64,000 nucleotides of DNA from Streptomyces justiciae (GTDB lineage: Bacteria > Actinomycetota > Actinomycetes > Streptomycetales > Streptomycetaceae), in the NCBI RefSeq assembly GCF_015163075.1, contig NZ_JADDXU010000022.1:1-64000 (forward strand), in the 5' to 3' direction. Both the position numbers and the translations under genes were made by a program. The first letter of the stretch is position 1. Each line of letters starts with the position of its first letter. The notes below the pieces were generated by a model. It had not been told where the DNA came from, searched no databases, and saw only the letters and a list, made by a program, of their open reading frames with translations. This document shows positions 8,082 through 17,318 of the stretch, one piece after another.

Positions 8082-9224
8082 TCAGCCAGGGAGCACCCGT
8101 GCCTGTCCCGCGGGCAGCTTGGTCCACCAGTGGGCGTAGCGGCTGTAGACCGACGGGTCCCTGTCCGCCAGGAACGCGAGCAGGGCGCGCGCCTCCTCGG
8201 CCAAGCCGTCCCACACCGCGTCCGGGAGATCGTGGAAGGCGGTCGCCTCGATGCCGCCCTCCACGGGGCGCCAGACACCGGCCACGTACCCGTCGACCAG
8301 CAGCGTCGGCAGGACGTCGCCGTTGACGCGGGTCACCAGCTTGCGGAACTCGGGCGGGATCACCCGGCTGCGGTCGTCGTACGCCAGCAGGACGCTGTCC
8401 CACATCGGGAGGAAGCGGGGTGGGGCGGGGGTGTCGGCGGGTGGGCGCGGGCCGCCCTGGACGTCGTACAACGTCCTCCCCTCGGGTCCGGCGATCACCT
8501 CCAGCGTCTCCCCCAGCTCCTTCAACGCCGCCCGGACGCGCGCCCGTTGGACCATGGCGAACTGGGCGATGTCCGCCGCCGACGCGGGTCCGAAGCCGTT
8601 CAGGTAGCGGAGGACCAGGGTGCGCAGCGCCGCTTCGGGGTCATCGATGAAGCGACCCTCGGGGGCTGCGACGTACGACGGGGAGTACTCGAACGACCAG
8701 GGTCCGCCGGTCGGTACGTGCACGAGCGGGGCGTACGACCGCAGTCCCCACCACGCGCCGTCCTTCTTCTCCGCGCCGACCCGCTCCGCCAGCCAGCCCG
8801 CAAGGTCGCTGTTCGAGCGGGGCTGGGCCGCGAACTCCAGGAAGCCCGGCTCCAGTTCGGCGGCGTCCGCCGGGGTGAGGCCCGCGGCGGCGAAGCGGTA
8901 GCCGAGCCGGGAGGCGTACAGCGTCGGCTGCATCGCCTCCCGGACCGTGCGGTAGTCGTCGCGGTGGACGGTGTGCAGGGTGATCCGCAGCAGGGTCGCC
9001 TTGACGAGCGTGCGGTCGGCGAAGGCGGCGTCCAGTTCGGCCGGGTCGAAGCCGTCGAGCCGGTTCCACAGCGCGAGATACGGCGACGCCGGCTGCTGCG
9101 CCTGGAGGGCGAGGAGTCGCCGGACGGCATCGGCGACTCCCAGCGGCTCGCGGCGCAGCAGCAGTTGGCGGGCGAGGGTGGCCCGGTTGAGTTCCCGCGC
9201 GGTGATCGTGGAGGTGCTCGTCAC
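8082..9224 (-). CDS. Winged-helix DNA-binding / AlkZ-like DNA glycosylase family protein (HTH_42)
   Basis: This 380-residue protein belongs to the winged-helix family that includes AlkZ and YcaQ (AlkX), bacterial glycosylases that unhook bulky or crosslinked DNA adducts. The QxQ motif used by AlkZ is present as LQAQQP (Gln41 and Gln43), followed by SPYLALWNRL. Later segments ALRTLVLRYLNGFGPA and FLPMWDSVLLAYDDRSRVI match the family layout. The ATG at 9224 overlaps the GH38 mannosidase stop by 4 bp, so the two are probably translated from one message, although a repair enzyme has no obvious link to glycan use. Catalytic activity is unproven; many members are only annotated as DNA-binding. Confidence 0.82.
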   Translation of the reverse strand: MTSTSTITARELNRATLARQLLLRREPLGVADAVRRLLALQAQQPASPYLALWNRLDGFDPAELDAAFADRTLVKATLLRITLHTVHRDDYRTVREAMQPTLYASRLGYRFAAAGLTPADAAELEPGFLEFAAQPRSNSDLAGWLAERVGAEKKDGAWWGLRSYAPLVHVPTGGPWSFEYSPSYVAAPEGRFIDDPEAALRTLVLRYLNGFGPASAADIAQFAMVQRARVRAALKELGETLEVIAGPEGRTLYDVQGGPRPPADTPAPPRFLPMWDSVLLAYDDRSRVIPPEFRKLVTRVNGDVLPTLLVDGYVAGVWRPVEGGIEATAFHDLPDAVWDGLAEEARALLAFLADRDPSVYSRYAHWWTKLPAGQARVLPG

Positions 9225-12200
9225 ACCCCGGATTCTGCCCTGCGGAAGCGCAGGGTGACGAGTTGGAAGGGGCGCAGGCGCAGGGGTACGCGGTTGCCGG
9301 GCACCGCCTCCTCGATGGGCCGCTCCAGCAGGTCCGTCGCCACGACGTCCGCGGCCTCGAAACCGGCCGTCAGGGTGGCGCGGGCCCGCCCGCCGTGGGC
9401 CTCGTGCAGGCGCACCACCACGTCGCCGCTGCCGTCGTCGGCCAGTTTCACCGCGGTGATCACGACGGCGTCCTGGTCGACCGTGACCAGCGGGGTGACC
9501 TCGTCGGCACCGGTGAGCCGTCGTTCCGGCAGGTTGATCCGCCAGCCCTCACGGACCGCGTCTCCGATGCCAGCGCCGGGGATCAGGGCGTGCCGGAAGC
9601 GATGGACGCCCTGGTCGGTCTCGGGGTCGGGGAAGCGCGGGGCGCGCAGGAGCGAGACGCGGACGGTGGTGGTCGTACCGCCGTCGCCGTCCGTCCGTAC
9701 GGTGCGGGTCACGTCGTGGCCGTACGTCGAGTCGTTGGCGACGGCGACGCCCCAGCCCGGTTCCTCCAGGTGGACGAAGCGGTGGTTGCAGGCCTCGAAC
9801 TTGGCGGCCTCCCAACTGGTGTTGGTGTGGGTGGGGCGGTGGAAGTGCCCGAACTGGGTCTCGGACGCGTACCGTTCGGCGTGCACGTCCAGCGGGAACG
9901 CCAGCTTCAGGAACTTCTCCGTCTCGTGCCAGTCGACCTCCGTGTCAAGGAGCAGCCGCCGCTCCCCCGGTGCGAGGGACAGCAGTTGGGTGACGCGGGA
10001 GGAGCCGAAGGTGCGGACGATCCGCACGCCGGTCTCGCCGTCGGGGACGACCTCGTCCGCGGCCGTCAGATCGGTGACCGTGTTGCGGTAGAACTCGTCG
10101 ACGTCCCAGGCGTCCCACATGTTCGGGAAATCCGGGTGGAGTTGGAGGAGGTTGGCGGCCGTGCCCGGCGCGATGGTCTCTCGGTCGGCGTCGATGTCGT
10201 AGGCCGAGACGACCAGTCCGTCGCCGTCGATCTCGACACGCAGGAGACCGTTGTCGAGGATGTGGCCTCCGGCGGGGCGAGGCGTCAGCCGCGTGCGACC
10301 TTCGACCGCCGGTGTGCCGGCGCCGCCCGCCGGGATGCCCGCGCGGGTGTGCGGGGTGGCGTTGAAGACCAGTTCTCGGTCCCCCTCCCCCGCCAGGGCC
10401 CGCTGGGCGGCCTCGATGATGCCGGTCAGTTCCTCGGCGATCCGCTCGTACGTCCTCCGCGCCTCGCGGTGCACCCACGCGATGGACGAGCCCGGCAGGA
10501 TGTCATGGAACTGGTGGAGCAGGACCGTCTTCCAGATGCGGTCCAACTCCTCGTAGGGGTACGGGAATCCGGCCCGCACGGCCGCCGTCGCCGCCCACAG
10601 TTCGGCCTCGCGCAGCAGGTGTTCGCTGCGCCGGTTCCCTTGCTTGGTCTTCGCCTGGCTGGTGAGCGTGGCGCGGTGGAGTTCGAGGTACAACTCGCCG
10701 ACCCACACGGGCGGTTCCGGGTACTCGGCCTCGGCCTTCTCGAAGAACTCCGCCGGGGTCTCCCACACGACGGTCGCCGAGCCTTCCAGGTCACGCAGCC
10801 GGGCCGCCTTGGCGATCATCTCGCGGGTCGTGCCGCCGCCCCCGTCACCCCAGCCGGTCGGGGCGAGGGAGTGCCGGGCGACGCCCTTGTCCTTGAAGTT
10901 ACGGGCCGCGTGGGCGATCTCGCTGCCCTTCATGGAGCAGTTGTAGGTGTCGACGGGCGGGAAGTGCGTGAAGATCCGGGTGCCGTCGATGCCCTCCCAA
11001 CGGAACGTGTGGTGCGGGAACTTGTTCGTCTGGGACCAGGAGATCTTCTGGGTCAGCAGCCACTTGGAGCCCGCCGCCTTGATGATCTGCGGCAGACCGG
11101 CCGCGAAGCCGAAGGTGTCCGGCAGCCACGCCTCGTCGTTCTCGATGCCGAACTCGTCGAGGAAGAACCGCTTGCCGTGCACGAACTGACGGGCCATCGC
11201 CTCCGAGCCCGGCATGTTGGTGTCCGACTCCACCCACATGCCGCCGGCCGGCACGAACCGCCCGTCCGCCACCGCCTTCTTGACCCGCGCCCACACCTCG
11301 GGCCGGTGGTCGCGCACCCAGGCCCACTGCTGGGCCTGGGACATGGCGAACACGAACTCCGGCTCGTCCTCCAACAGGGCGGTCATGTTGGAGGTCGTAC
11401 GGGCCACCTTGCGCACCGTCTCGCGCAGCGGCCACAGCCACGCCGAGTCGATGTGCGCGTGGCCGACCGCGCTGATGCGGTGCGCGGAGGGCACTGCGGG
11501 CTCGGAGAGGACGGTCTCCAGGCGGACCCGCGCCTGCGCGGCCGTGTCGTTCACGTCCTGGAGGTCGACGGCGTCCAGCGCCCGGTCCACCGCCCGCACG
11601 ATGTCCCAGCGCCGGGCCGAGTCCATCGGCAGCTCGTGCATCAGCTCGCCGAGCACCTCCAGGTCGAGGACGAGCTGCCAGACGGTCTCGTCGAAGACGG
11701 CGAGATCCATGCGGGTGAGCGTGTACTGCGGTTCGCTGCCGGCGGTGTCCTTGTCGCCCAACTGCGTGGGCAGGAAAGGGTGATAGTCGAGGATCACGGG
11801 GTTGGAGGCGGCCTCGACGTGCAACCGCACCTCCTCGCCGCCCTCCACGGGCGCACCGATCCTGACCCACTGGTTGCGCGGGTTGAGGCCCTTCACCGGG
11901 GTGCCGTCGGGGCGGTAGACCAGGCCCTCGCACTGGAAGCCGGGCATGTTCTCGTCGAAGCCGAGATCGAGGAGTGCCTCGACGGTCTTCCCGGCCCACG
12001 CCTCGGGGACGGTCCCTGTGACCCGGAACCAGCTGGTCCCCCATGGAGCGCCCCAGCGGGCGCCGACCTCGATCGGTACGGGCTCGGCCGCCAGCCCTTC
12101 GGCGACCGGCACCGGCTCGCCGGGAGCGTGCCAGACCGCCACCTCCAACGGCACGGACTCGGGGTACACGGCGGGGCGGATGCGCTCGTCGAGGACGCGC

Positions 12201-12238
12201 TTGAGCCGGGCCTCGACCAGACGGCGGTCGTCATGCAT
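9221..12238 (-). CDS. GH38 alpha-mannosidase, cytoplasmic
   Basis: The 1005-residue protein has the GH38 signature HAHIDSAWLWPLRET (about residues 258-272) and WVESDTNMPGSE (about 334-345), whose Asp is the expected nucleophile. HDILPGSSI follows further on. N-terminal and C-terminal beta domains bracket the catalytic core, and the length is normal for the bacterial family. There is no signal peptide, so it acts on imported oligosaccharides, releasing alpha-linked mannose. ATG 12238 has GGAG 8 bp upstream and lies 27 bp after the GH85 gene, so it is likely in the same transcript as the ABC importer, GH5 and GH85 genes. Confidence 0.94.
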   Translation of the reverse strand: MHDDRRLVEARLKRVLDERIRPAVYPESVPLEVAVWHAPGEPVPVAEGLAAEPVPIEVGARWGAPWGTSWFRVTGTVPEAWAGKTVEALLDLGFDENMPGFQCEGLVYRPDGTPVKGLNPRNQWVRIGAPVEGGEEVRLHVEAASNPVILDYHPFLPTQLGDKDTAGSEPQYTLTRMDLAVFDETVWQLVLDLEVLGELMHELPMDSARRWDIVRAVDRALDAVDLQDVNDTAAQARVRLETVLSEPAVPSAHRISAVGHAHIDSAWLWPLRETVRKVARTTSNMTALLEDEPEFVFAMSQAQQWAWVRDHRPEVWARVKKAVADGRFVPAGGMWVESDTNMPGSEAMARQFVHGKRFFLDEFGIENDEAWLPDTFGFAAGLPQIIKAAGSKWLLTQKISWSQTNKFPHHTFRWEGIDGTRIFTHFPPVDTYNCSMKGSEIAHAARNFKDKGVARHSLAPTGWGDGGGGTTREMIAKAARLRDLEGSATVVWETPAEFFEKAEAEYPEPPVWVGELYLELHRATLTSQAKTKQGNRRSEHLLREAELWAATAAVRAGFPYPYEELDRIWKTVLLHQFHDILPGSSIAWVHREARRTYERIAEELTGIIEAAQRALAGEGDRELVFNATPHTRAGIPAGGAGTPAVEGRTRLTPRPAGGHILDNGLLRVEIDGDGLVVSAYDIDADRETIAPGTAANLLQLHPDFPNMWDAWDVDEFYRNTVTDLTAADEVVPDGETGVRIVRTFGSSRVTQLLSLAPGERRLLLDTEVDWHETEKFLKLAFPLDVHAERYASETQFGHFHRPTHTNTSWEAAKFEACNHRFVHLEEPGWGVAVANDSTYGHDVTRTVRTDGDGGTTTTVRVSLLRAPRFPDPETDQGVHRFRHALIPGAGIGDAVREGWRINLPERRLTGADEVTPLVTVDQDAVVITAVKLADDGSGDVVVRLHEAHGGRARATLTAGFEAADVVATDLLERPIEEAVPGNRVPLRLRPFQLVTLRFRRAESGV

Positions 12239-12265
12239 GGGGGCACTCCAAGGCTGGGGGGATGG

Positions 12266-14296
12266 TTACCAGGGGTGAGTCAGGGTCACGGGTGCGGACG
12301 ACGTGTACAGCTCCCCTACGGCACGCAGTTCGAACCGCGCCGCCCGCTCGCCCTGTTCGGGCTGGAGGCCGCCGAGGAAGTACGCGTTCTGGCAGGTGCC
12401 GCCGAGGAAGCGCCGGGTGCTGTCGGGGAGGACGCGATGCAGGGTGTGGTGGCGTACGGTGCCGGGAGCGGGGTTCCAGGCGAGGCGCAGATCGCCGCCG
12501 GACGCGGCGGTGACGCGGAGGCCGGTCGGAGGGGCGGGAGTCTCGACCGCGTCCCGCACGGCGATGCCGCCCAGCCGCCATTTCACGGGGCCTTCGGTCG
12601 CGGTGAGCCGCACACCGAGCGCGTGGATGGTCCCGGTCAGGCCTGTGAGCCGTACAGTCGCCGTCTGCCAGCCGTTGACCGAGTCGCCGGCCAAGCCGCC
12701 GTTGACCGAGTTCACAGGCAGATAGCTGTACGGCGGTGTCGTCCCCGGCACACCCGGCTCACCCGTCGCCACCGCGAGCTCGACGTTCACCGCGCCCGCA
12801 TCCGTCCGGTGCGTCAGCTCGACAACCGTGTCAACACCGATCGGCAGCCGTGTCGCATACACATCCACCACCGTCGGCGCGTCCAGTTCACCCTCCACCA
12901 GCACACTGCTCCCGCCTCGCCACGCGTCCGCGAAGTCGAAGCCGACAGCCGGCCGCGCGCCACCGCCCTCCGTCCGCACGACCCACTGCCGCGACGGCAT
13001 CCGGTCCTGGAGACCGAGGTGGTTCCATGGCGTGTCCGACGTGACCGCGCCCTCCTCGTACCATCGCAGCCCGTGCCCGGTGTTGAACACGCTCGCGAAG
13101 GGAAGCGAGGCGACCGTCGACCGGTCGGCGACGGACACGGCCGGGGCCCGCCAGGAGTCCGTCGCGTCCGGTCGTGACGGGTCCAGCGAACGGCCGCTCC
13201 AGAAGTGGTCGTCCGCCGCGTGGAAGTCCTCCGGCGTACGGGGCGAGGGCAGTTGGTTGCGGGTCCACTCCGGCCGGTACAGACCGAGCGAGGTGACGTG
13301 GGCGCGCCCGCTCGGCACGATCGCGTCCCAGTTCACGGACTTGTTCCAGCCGCTCGCCTCCACGTCCACACCCGCCCACAACTCGTAGCGACTGCGCCCC
13401 AGTTGATCAGCGCGCGTCCCCGAGGAGGCGAGGCTGCTCGCCGTCCAGCGGAAGTCCACGAACATGTCGTCGGCCGCCTCGAAGAAGGCCTGGTTGCTCC
13501 CGTTGAGGGCGCCCTGCCAGCTCACCGCCCCGTTCACGGTCATCGAGTCGTACCAGGTGACCCGCTGCCCCCGGGCCGCCGCAAGGGACTTCAGCTCCCG
13601 CAGGAAGCCGAGCATGGCGGCCCCGAGCGCACTGTCCCCGCCCCCGGTCTCCGCGTTCACGAACCAGCCGTCGAAGCCGTACGCCGCTGCGACGGCCACG
13701 AGTCGCTCGGCCAGCGGATAACGTCCGGCCGCGTCCTTCTGCACCAGATCCCGTGTCCACCGCAACTGCCCGCCGTACGCGACCGGCGGCAGGAAGATGT
13801 TGCCGAGGACGGGCACACCGTGCCGATGCGCGGCATCGACGATCGGCGCGTTCGGCGCGAGGATCAGGCCCTCGCCGGAGGAGCCGCCCCAGAAGACGAG
13901 TTCGTCGACGTACGCCCAGTGCCCGAACGCGTAATAGTCCGCCGTCGCCGAACCCTGCGAGGGGTTGCTCGACGTCGGCCCGAAGGACACCAGGGACTGG
14001 ATACGGGCCTGCCCGGAGCGGGCCGTCGCATTCGCCGGGGTCGGGGTGAAGCGGGTGGCGAGCGGGACGGACGCCGCGTTGAAGGCGAGGTCGGGGTCGT
14101 CGGCGGCGCGCCAGGACTTCAGGCTGCGCCAGGTGATGCCGGTGCCGGGGCTGCCGGAGGGCAGGGAGTCCGGGTACCAGTAGGAGGCGTACGGCTGGAG
14201 GGCGGCCGCCGCCCTGGGGGCCGCCCTGGCGGGTGACGAGGGCAGCATGGTGGCCGCGGCCGCCGCGAGCAGGACCGTGCGTCTGGTGGGGTTCAC
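12266..14296 (-). CDS. GH85 endo-beta-N-acetylglucosaminidase, secreted (Tat)
   Basis: This 676-residue enzyme would cut the chitobiose core of N-glycans, leaving one GlcNAc on the protein. It has a Tat-type leader (TRRTVLL, then an Ala-rich core ending ARA). The catalytic barrel contains the GH85 signature GFDGWFVNAETGG near residues 203-215; Asn and Glu of NAE are the substrate-assisted pair. VDELVFWGGSSGEGL and WYDSMTVNG flank it. A beta-sandwich region follows, then a fibronectin-III-like stretch starting PAPPTGLRVTA near the C-terminus. GTG 14296 is preceded by GGAGG at 9 bp and overlaps the GH5 stop by 4 bp (GTGA). Coupling to a beta-mannosidase and importer fits N-glycan use. Confidence 0.9.
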   Translation of the reverse strand: MNPTRRTVLLAAAAATMLPSSPARAAPRAAAALQPYASYWYPDSLPSGSPGTGITWRSLKSWRAADDPDLAFNAASVPLATRFTPTPANATARSGQARIQSLVSFGPTSSNPSQGSATADYYAFGHWAYVDELVFWGGSSGEGLILAPNAPIVDAAHRHGVPVLGNIFLPPVAYGGQLRWTRDLVQKDAAGRYPLAERLVAVAAAYGFDGWFVNAETGGGDSALGAAMLGFLRELKSLAAARGQRVTWYDSMTVNGAVSWQGALNGSNQAFFEAADDMFVDFRWTASSLASSGTRADQLGRSRYELWAGVDVEASGWNKSVNWDAIVPSGRAHVTSLGLYRPEWTRNQLPSPRTPEDFHAADDHFWSGRSLDPSRPDATDSWRAPAVSVADRSTVASLPFASVFNTGHGLRWYEEGAVTSDTPWNHLGLQDRMPSRQWVVRTEGGGARPAVGFDFADAWRGGSSVLVEGELDAPTVVDVYATRLPIGVDTVVELTHRTDAGAVNVELAVATGEPGVPGTTPPYSYLPVNSVNGGLAGDSVNGWQTATVRLTGLTGTIHALGVRLTATEGPVKWRLGGIAVRDAVETPAPPTGLRVTAASGGDLRLAWNPAPGTVRHHTLHRVLPDSTRRFLGGTCQNAYFLGGLQPEQGERAARFELRAVGELYTSSAPVTLTHPW

Positions 14297-15549
14297 GAGC
14301 GGGTGCCTCCTTGTGGGGTGGGGAGTACCTGATCGGACGTGATGACTTCGGTGATGCCGCGCGCGGCGAGGTGGGTGGCGTCGGCGGCGCGTGTGTCGAG
14401 GACGGTGGTGGGGCGGGCCCCGTCGGCGACCAGCCGGAAGAAGGCGTCGTAGACGGGTCCGCCGGGGGCGCACAGTGACCGCCTCGACGGGTGCGCGGGG
14501 ACGACGAGGGCGGTGGTGCGAGGGGCCGGGGCGTAGGTGTGTTCGCGCGCTGCCTTCGCCAGCACGCGGGCGATGTCCTTGGGTCGGCGGTCGTTGGTCA
14601 GCAGGCCCAGCCCGTACTCGAGCGACGGGAAGTCGGCCAGCTCCCGTGACACGTCGTGCGAGCACCACCAGGTGATGCCCCACAGGTCGGGGCAGTCCAG
14701 GGCGTGGGCGACGGTCGCCTCGGTGAAGGCGGCGGCGTGCTCCGGCGGGACCAGGGGCGCGGGGGCGCCGACCTCCTGGAGCCAGACGGGGCGGTGCGGG
14801 TCGTCGGCCCAGGCCTTGCTCAGTTCGACGAGGTAGGCGGCGTGGTGCTCGGTCGGCACGGAGGTACGGCCGTGCCGTTGGGCGGTGCCGTTGAACACCC
14901 AGGAGTGCACGGCCGTGACGGCGCCGAGGCGGGCGGCCTGGGCCGGGGTGAAGGGCTGGTCGTCCTGGTACCAGGTGGCGTCGTACTCGGCGTGCAGATG
15001 CAGTCGGCCCGGGGCGCCCTCCTCGCACGCAGCCAGCAGACGCGTCAGCCAGGCGTCGATCTGGTCGGACGTGGCCCGGTCGGGGTCGGGGTGGGGGCCC
15101 GCCGAGAACTGGTTGACCTCGTTGCCGAGGGTCATGCCGATGAAGTTGGGCCGGTCGGCCAGCGCCGCGGCGAGCGTCCGCAGATAGGCCGCCTGGCCGT
15201 CGACGACGTCCGGGTCGGTGAACAGGTTGCGCCGGTGCCAGGTCCTGGTCCACGCCGGCAGGAAGTCGAAGCTGCTCAAGTGCCCTTGCAGACCGTCGAC
15301 GTTGACGTCCAGGCCGCGTTCGGCGGCGGCGTCGGCCAACCGCACCAGCTGGTCCACGGCGGCGGGACGGATCAGGGTGCGGTTGGGCTGGAAGTACGGC
15401 CACAGCGGGAAGACCCGGATGTGGTCAAGCCCCAGCGCGGCGATCGAGTCGAGGTCGGCCCGGACGGAGTCGAGGTCGAAGTCGAGCCAGTGGTGGAACC
15501 ACCCTTCGCTGGGGGTGTAGTTGACGCCGAAGCGCACGGCAGAAGGCAT
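14293..15549 (-). CDS. GH5-like beta-mannosidase candidate (GH5_18 type), cytoplasmic
   Basis: A 418-residue TIM-barrel glycosidase without signal peptide. The acid/base Glu is in TLGNEVNQF (about residue 143), and the nucleophile Glu is in WLQEVGAP (about 258). The start RFGVNYTPSEGWFHHW and HIRVFPLWPYFQPNRT resemble the GH5_18 group, which in bifidobacteria removes mannose from Man-beta-1,4-GlcNAc, the core left after endoglycosidase and alpha-mannosidase action. That subfamily call is from memory and needs a CAZy search; a generic mannanase is the alternative. Its coupling to the GH85 gene (4 bp overlap) and the absence of secretion support a last-step intracellular role. Confidence 0.8.
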   Translation of the reverse strand: MPSAVRFGVNYTPSEGWFHHWLDFDLDSVRADLDSIAALGLDHIRVFPLWPYFQPNRTLIRPAAVDQLVRLADAAAERGLDVNVDGLQGHLSSFDFLPAWTRTWHRRNLFTDPDVVDGQAAYLRTLAAALADRPNFIGMTLGNEVNQFSAGPHPDPDRATSDQIDAWLTRLLAACEEGAPGRLHLHAEYDATWYQDDQPFTPAQAARLGAVTAVHSWVFNGTAQRHGRTSVPTEHHAAYLVELSKAWADDPHRPVWLQEVGAPAPLVPPEHAAAFTEATVAHALDCPDLWGITWWCSHDVSRELADFPSLEYGLGLLTNDRRPKDIARVLAKAAREHTYAPAPRTTALVVPAHPSRRSLCAPGGPVYDAFFRLVADGARPTTVLDTRAADATHLAARGITEVITSDQVLPTPQGGTRS

Positions 15550-15577
15550 GCGGTGTCCTTGTGACTCAGGGGGTGAC

Positions 15578-16408
15578 TCAGCCCTTTACCGCGCCCTCCC
15601 CCACCCCGCGGAAGAAGTACCGCTGGAGGCAGGCGAAGAGGGCGATCAGCGGGGCCACGGCGATGACCGTGCCCGCGGCGACGAGGCGTTCGTCGTTGGC
15701 GAAGGTGCCGTGCAGATAGTTGAGACCGATGGTGAGCGTGAACTTGGACGGGTCGCTCAGCACGATGAGCGGCCACAGGAAGTCGTCCCAGGCGCCCATG
15801 AAGGCGAAGATCGCGACGACGGCGAGGGTGCCCCTGACCGAGGGGACCGCGATCCGCAGGAACCGCTGCCACACGTTGGCGCCGTCGACGTAGGCCGCCT
15901 CCTCGATCTCGTACGGCAGGTTGAGGAAGGCGTTGCGCATCAGCAGGACGTTCATCGCGCCGATGCAGCCCGGCAGGACCACCCCGATCAGGGTGTTGTT
16001 GAGGCCGAGCTCCCGCATGGTCGTGAACTGGGCGATGATGATGCCCTCCACCGGCACGAGCATCGCCAGGATGAAGGCGAGGGTGGCGACCCGGCGGCCC
16101 CGGTAGCGGAGGCGGGCCAGGGCGTACCCGGCGAGGGCGGCGCCGACGCAGTTGGTGACGACGTTGGCGGTGGCGACCTTCAGGGAGTTGAACGCGTAGT
16201 CCCAGACAGGGATGGTCTCGGAGACCCGTTCGTAGTTGTGCAGGGTGGGGTGTTGGGGCAGGAAGGTCGGCGGGGAGCTGTAGATGTCCTCGGTGGGACC
16301 CTTGAGGGAGGTCGACAGCTGCCACAGGAACGGGCCCACGGTCAGGGCGAGTACGGCGATCAGCAGCACGTACCGCAGGACCAACTCCCCTCTGCGTACT
16401 CGGGTCAT
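15578..16408 (-). CDS. Carbohydrate ABC transporter permease, MalG type
   Basis: This 276-residue inner-membrane protein of the MalG family has about six hydrophobic segments. Its EAA loop, EIEEAAYVDGANVWQRFLRI (about residues 177-196), contacts the shared ATPase. ATG 16408 overlaps the MalF-type stop by 4 bp, and the GH5 gene follows after 28 bp. No ATPase gene is present in this cluster. That is usual for Streptomyces, where one MsiK protein energises many sugar importers. With the adjacent MalF protein and lipoprotein it should import the oligosaccharide released by GH85. Confidence 0.93.
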   Translation of the reverse strand: MTRVRRGELVLRYVLLIAVLALTVGPFLWQLSTSLKGPTEDIYSSPPTFLPQHPTLHNYERVSETIPVWDYAFNSLKVATANVVTNCVGAALAGYALARLRYRGRRVATLAFILAMLVPVEGIIIAQFTTMRELGLNNTLIGVVLPGCIGAMNVLLMRNAFLNLPYEIEEAAYVDGANVWQRFLRIAVPSVRGTLAVVAIFAFMGAWDDFLWPLIVLSDPSKFTLTIGLNYLHGTFANDERLVAAGTVIAVAPLIALFACLQRYFFRGVGEGAVKG

Positions 16409-17316
16409 GACTCGCCCCTGCGGTCGGCCCGCAGCACGAGCAGCATCAGTGCGACGGTGACGACGAAGACGACGACGGAGATCGCGGAGGCGTACCCGAC
16501 GCGTCCGGTCAGTCCGGTGCCGGTGCGCTGGACGAGCATCACGAGCGTGGTGTCCTCGCCCGCCGGGCCGCCGCTCGGGCCCGCCATCAGGTACACCTCG
16601 GAGAACACCTTGAAGGCGGCGACCGAGGACAGCGCCCCGACCAGTGCCATGGTCGAGCGGACGGCGGGCACGGTCACCGTGACGAAGCGGCGCACGGCAC
16701 CCGCCCCGTCCACGGCCGCGGCCTCGTGCAGTTCGCGCGGGACGTTCGCCAGCGCCGCCAGGTAAATGATCATGTAGTAGCCGAGGCCCTTCCAGACCGT
16801 GACGGCCATCGCGCTCATCAGGAGCAGCCACTGGTCGCTCAGGAAGCCGACGCGGCCGACGCCGATCGTCTCCAACAGCGAGTTGACCAGGCCGCGTTCG
16901 TCGAGGAGCCACACCCAGATCAGGCCGACCACGACGATGGAGGCGACGACCGGGGTGTAGAAGGCTGACCGGAAGAAGGTGATGCCGGGGATGTTCTTCT
17001 GCACGAGCAGGGCGAGCAGCAGCGGCAGGATGACGAGGGCGGGGACGACTCCGAGGACGTACAACGCACTGTTGCGCAGCCCGATCCAGAACATGTCGTC
17101 GTGCAGCAGCTCGCGGAAGTTGGCGAGCCCGACGAACTCGCCGGGGATCAGGGTGCGGCGGTCGGTGAAGGCGTTCACGAGGGTCGACACGAACGGGTAG
17201 AGGATGAACGCGCCGATGACCAGCAGTCCGGGTGCGGCGAACAGCCAGGGGCTGGTGGGCAGTTGGCGCCGGACACGCACCGCACGTGTCCGGGGCCCGG
17301 TCGACGGCATCAGCAT
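16405..17316 (-). CDS. Carbohydrate ABC transporter permease, MalF type
   Basis: A 303-residue MalF/UgpA-type permease with an N-terminal hydrophobic anchor (LFAAPGLLVIGAFILYP) and a conserved EAA loop (ELHEAAAVDGAGAVRRFVTV, about residues 194-213). It begins directly after the lipoprotein stop and overlaps the MalG-type start by 4 bp, the usual order lipoprotein-MalF-MalG. A second in-frame ATG two codons downstream leaves the exact start uncertain by a few residues. It forms half of the transmembrane channel for the glycan importer. Confidence 0.93.
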   Translation of the reverse strand: MLMPSTGPRTRAVRVRRQLPTSPWLFAAPGLLVIGAFILYPFVSTLVNAFTDRRTLIPGEFVGLANFRELLHDDMFWIGLRNSALYVLGVVPALVILPLLLALLVQKNIPGITFFRSAFYTPVVASIVVVGLIWVWLLDERGLVNSLLETIGVGRVGFLSDQWLLLMSAMAVTVWKGLGYYMIIYLAALANVPRELHEAAAVDGAGAVRRFVTVTVPAVRSTMALVGALSSVAAFKVFSEVYLMAGPSGGPAGEDTTLVMLVQRTGTGLTGRVGYASAISVVVFVVTVALMLLVLRADRRGES

Positions 17317-17318
17317 GG

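Noticed and set aside
9263..13177. Long open frame (about 1300 codons) on the plus strand
   Set aside because: It lies antisense to the GH38 and GH85 genes, which have motifs, ribosome sites and correct codon bias. In very GC-rich DNA, the opposite frame stays open by composition.
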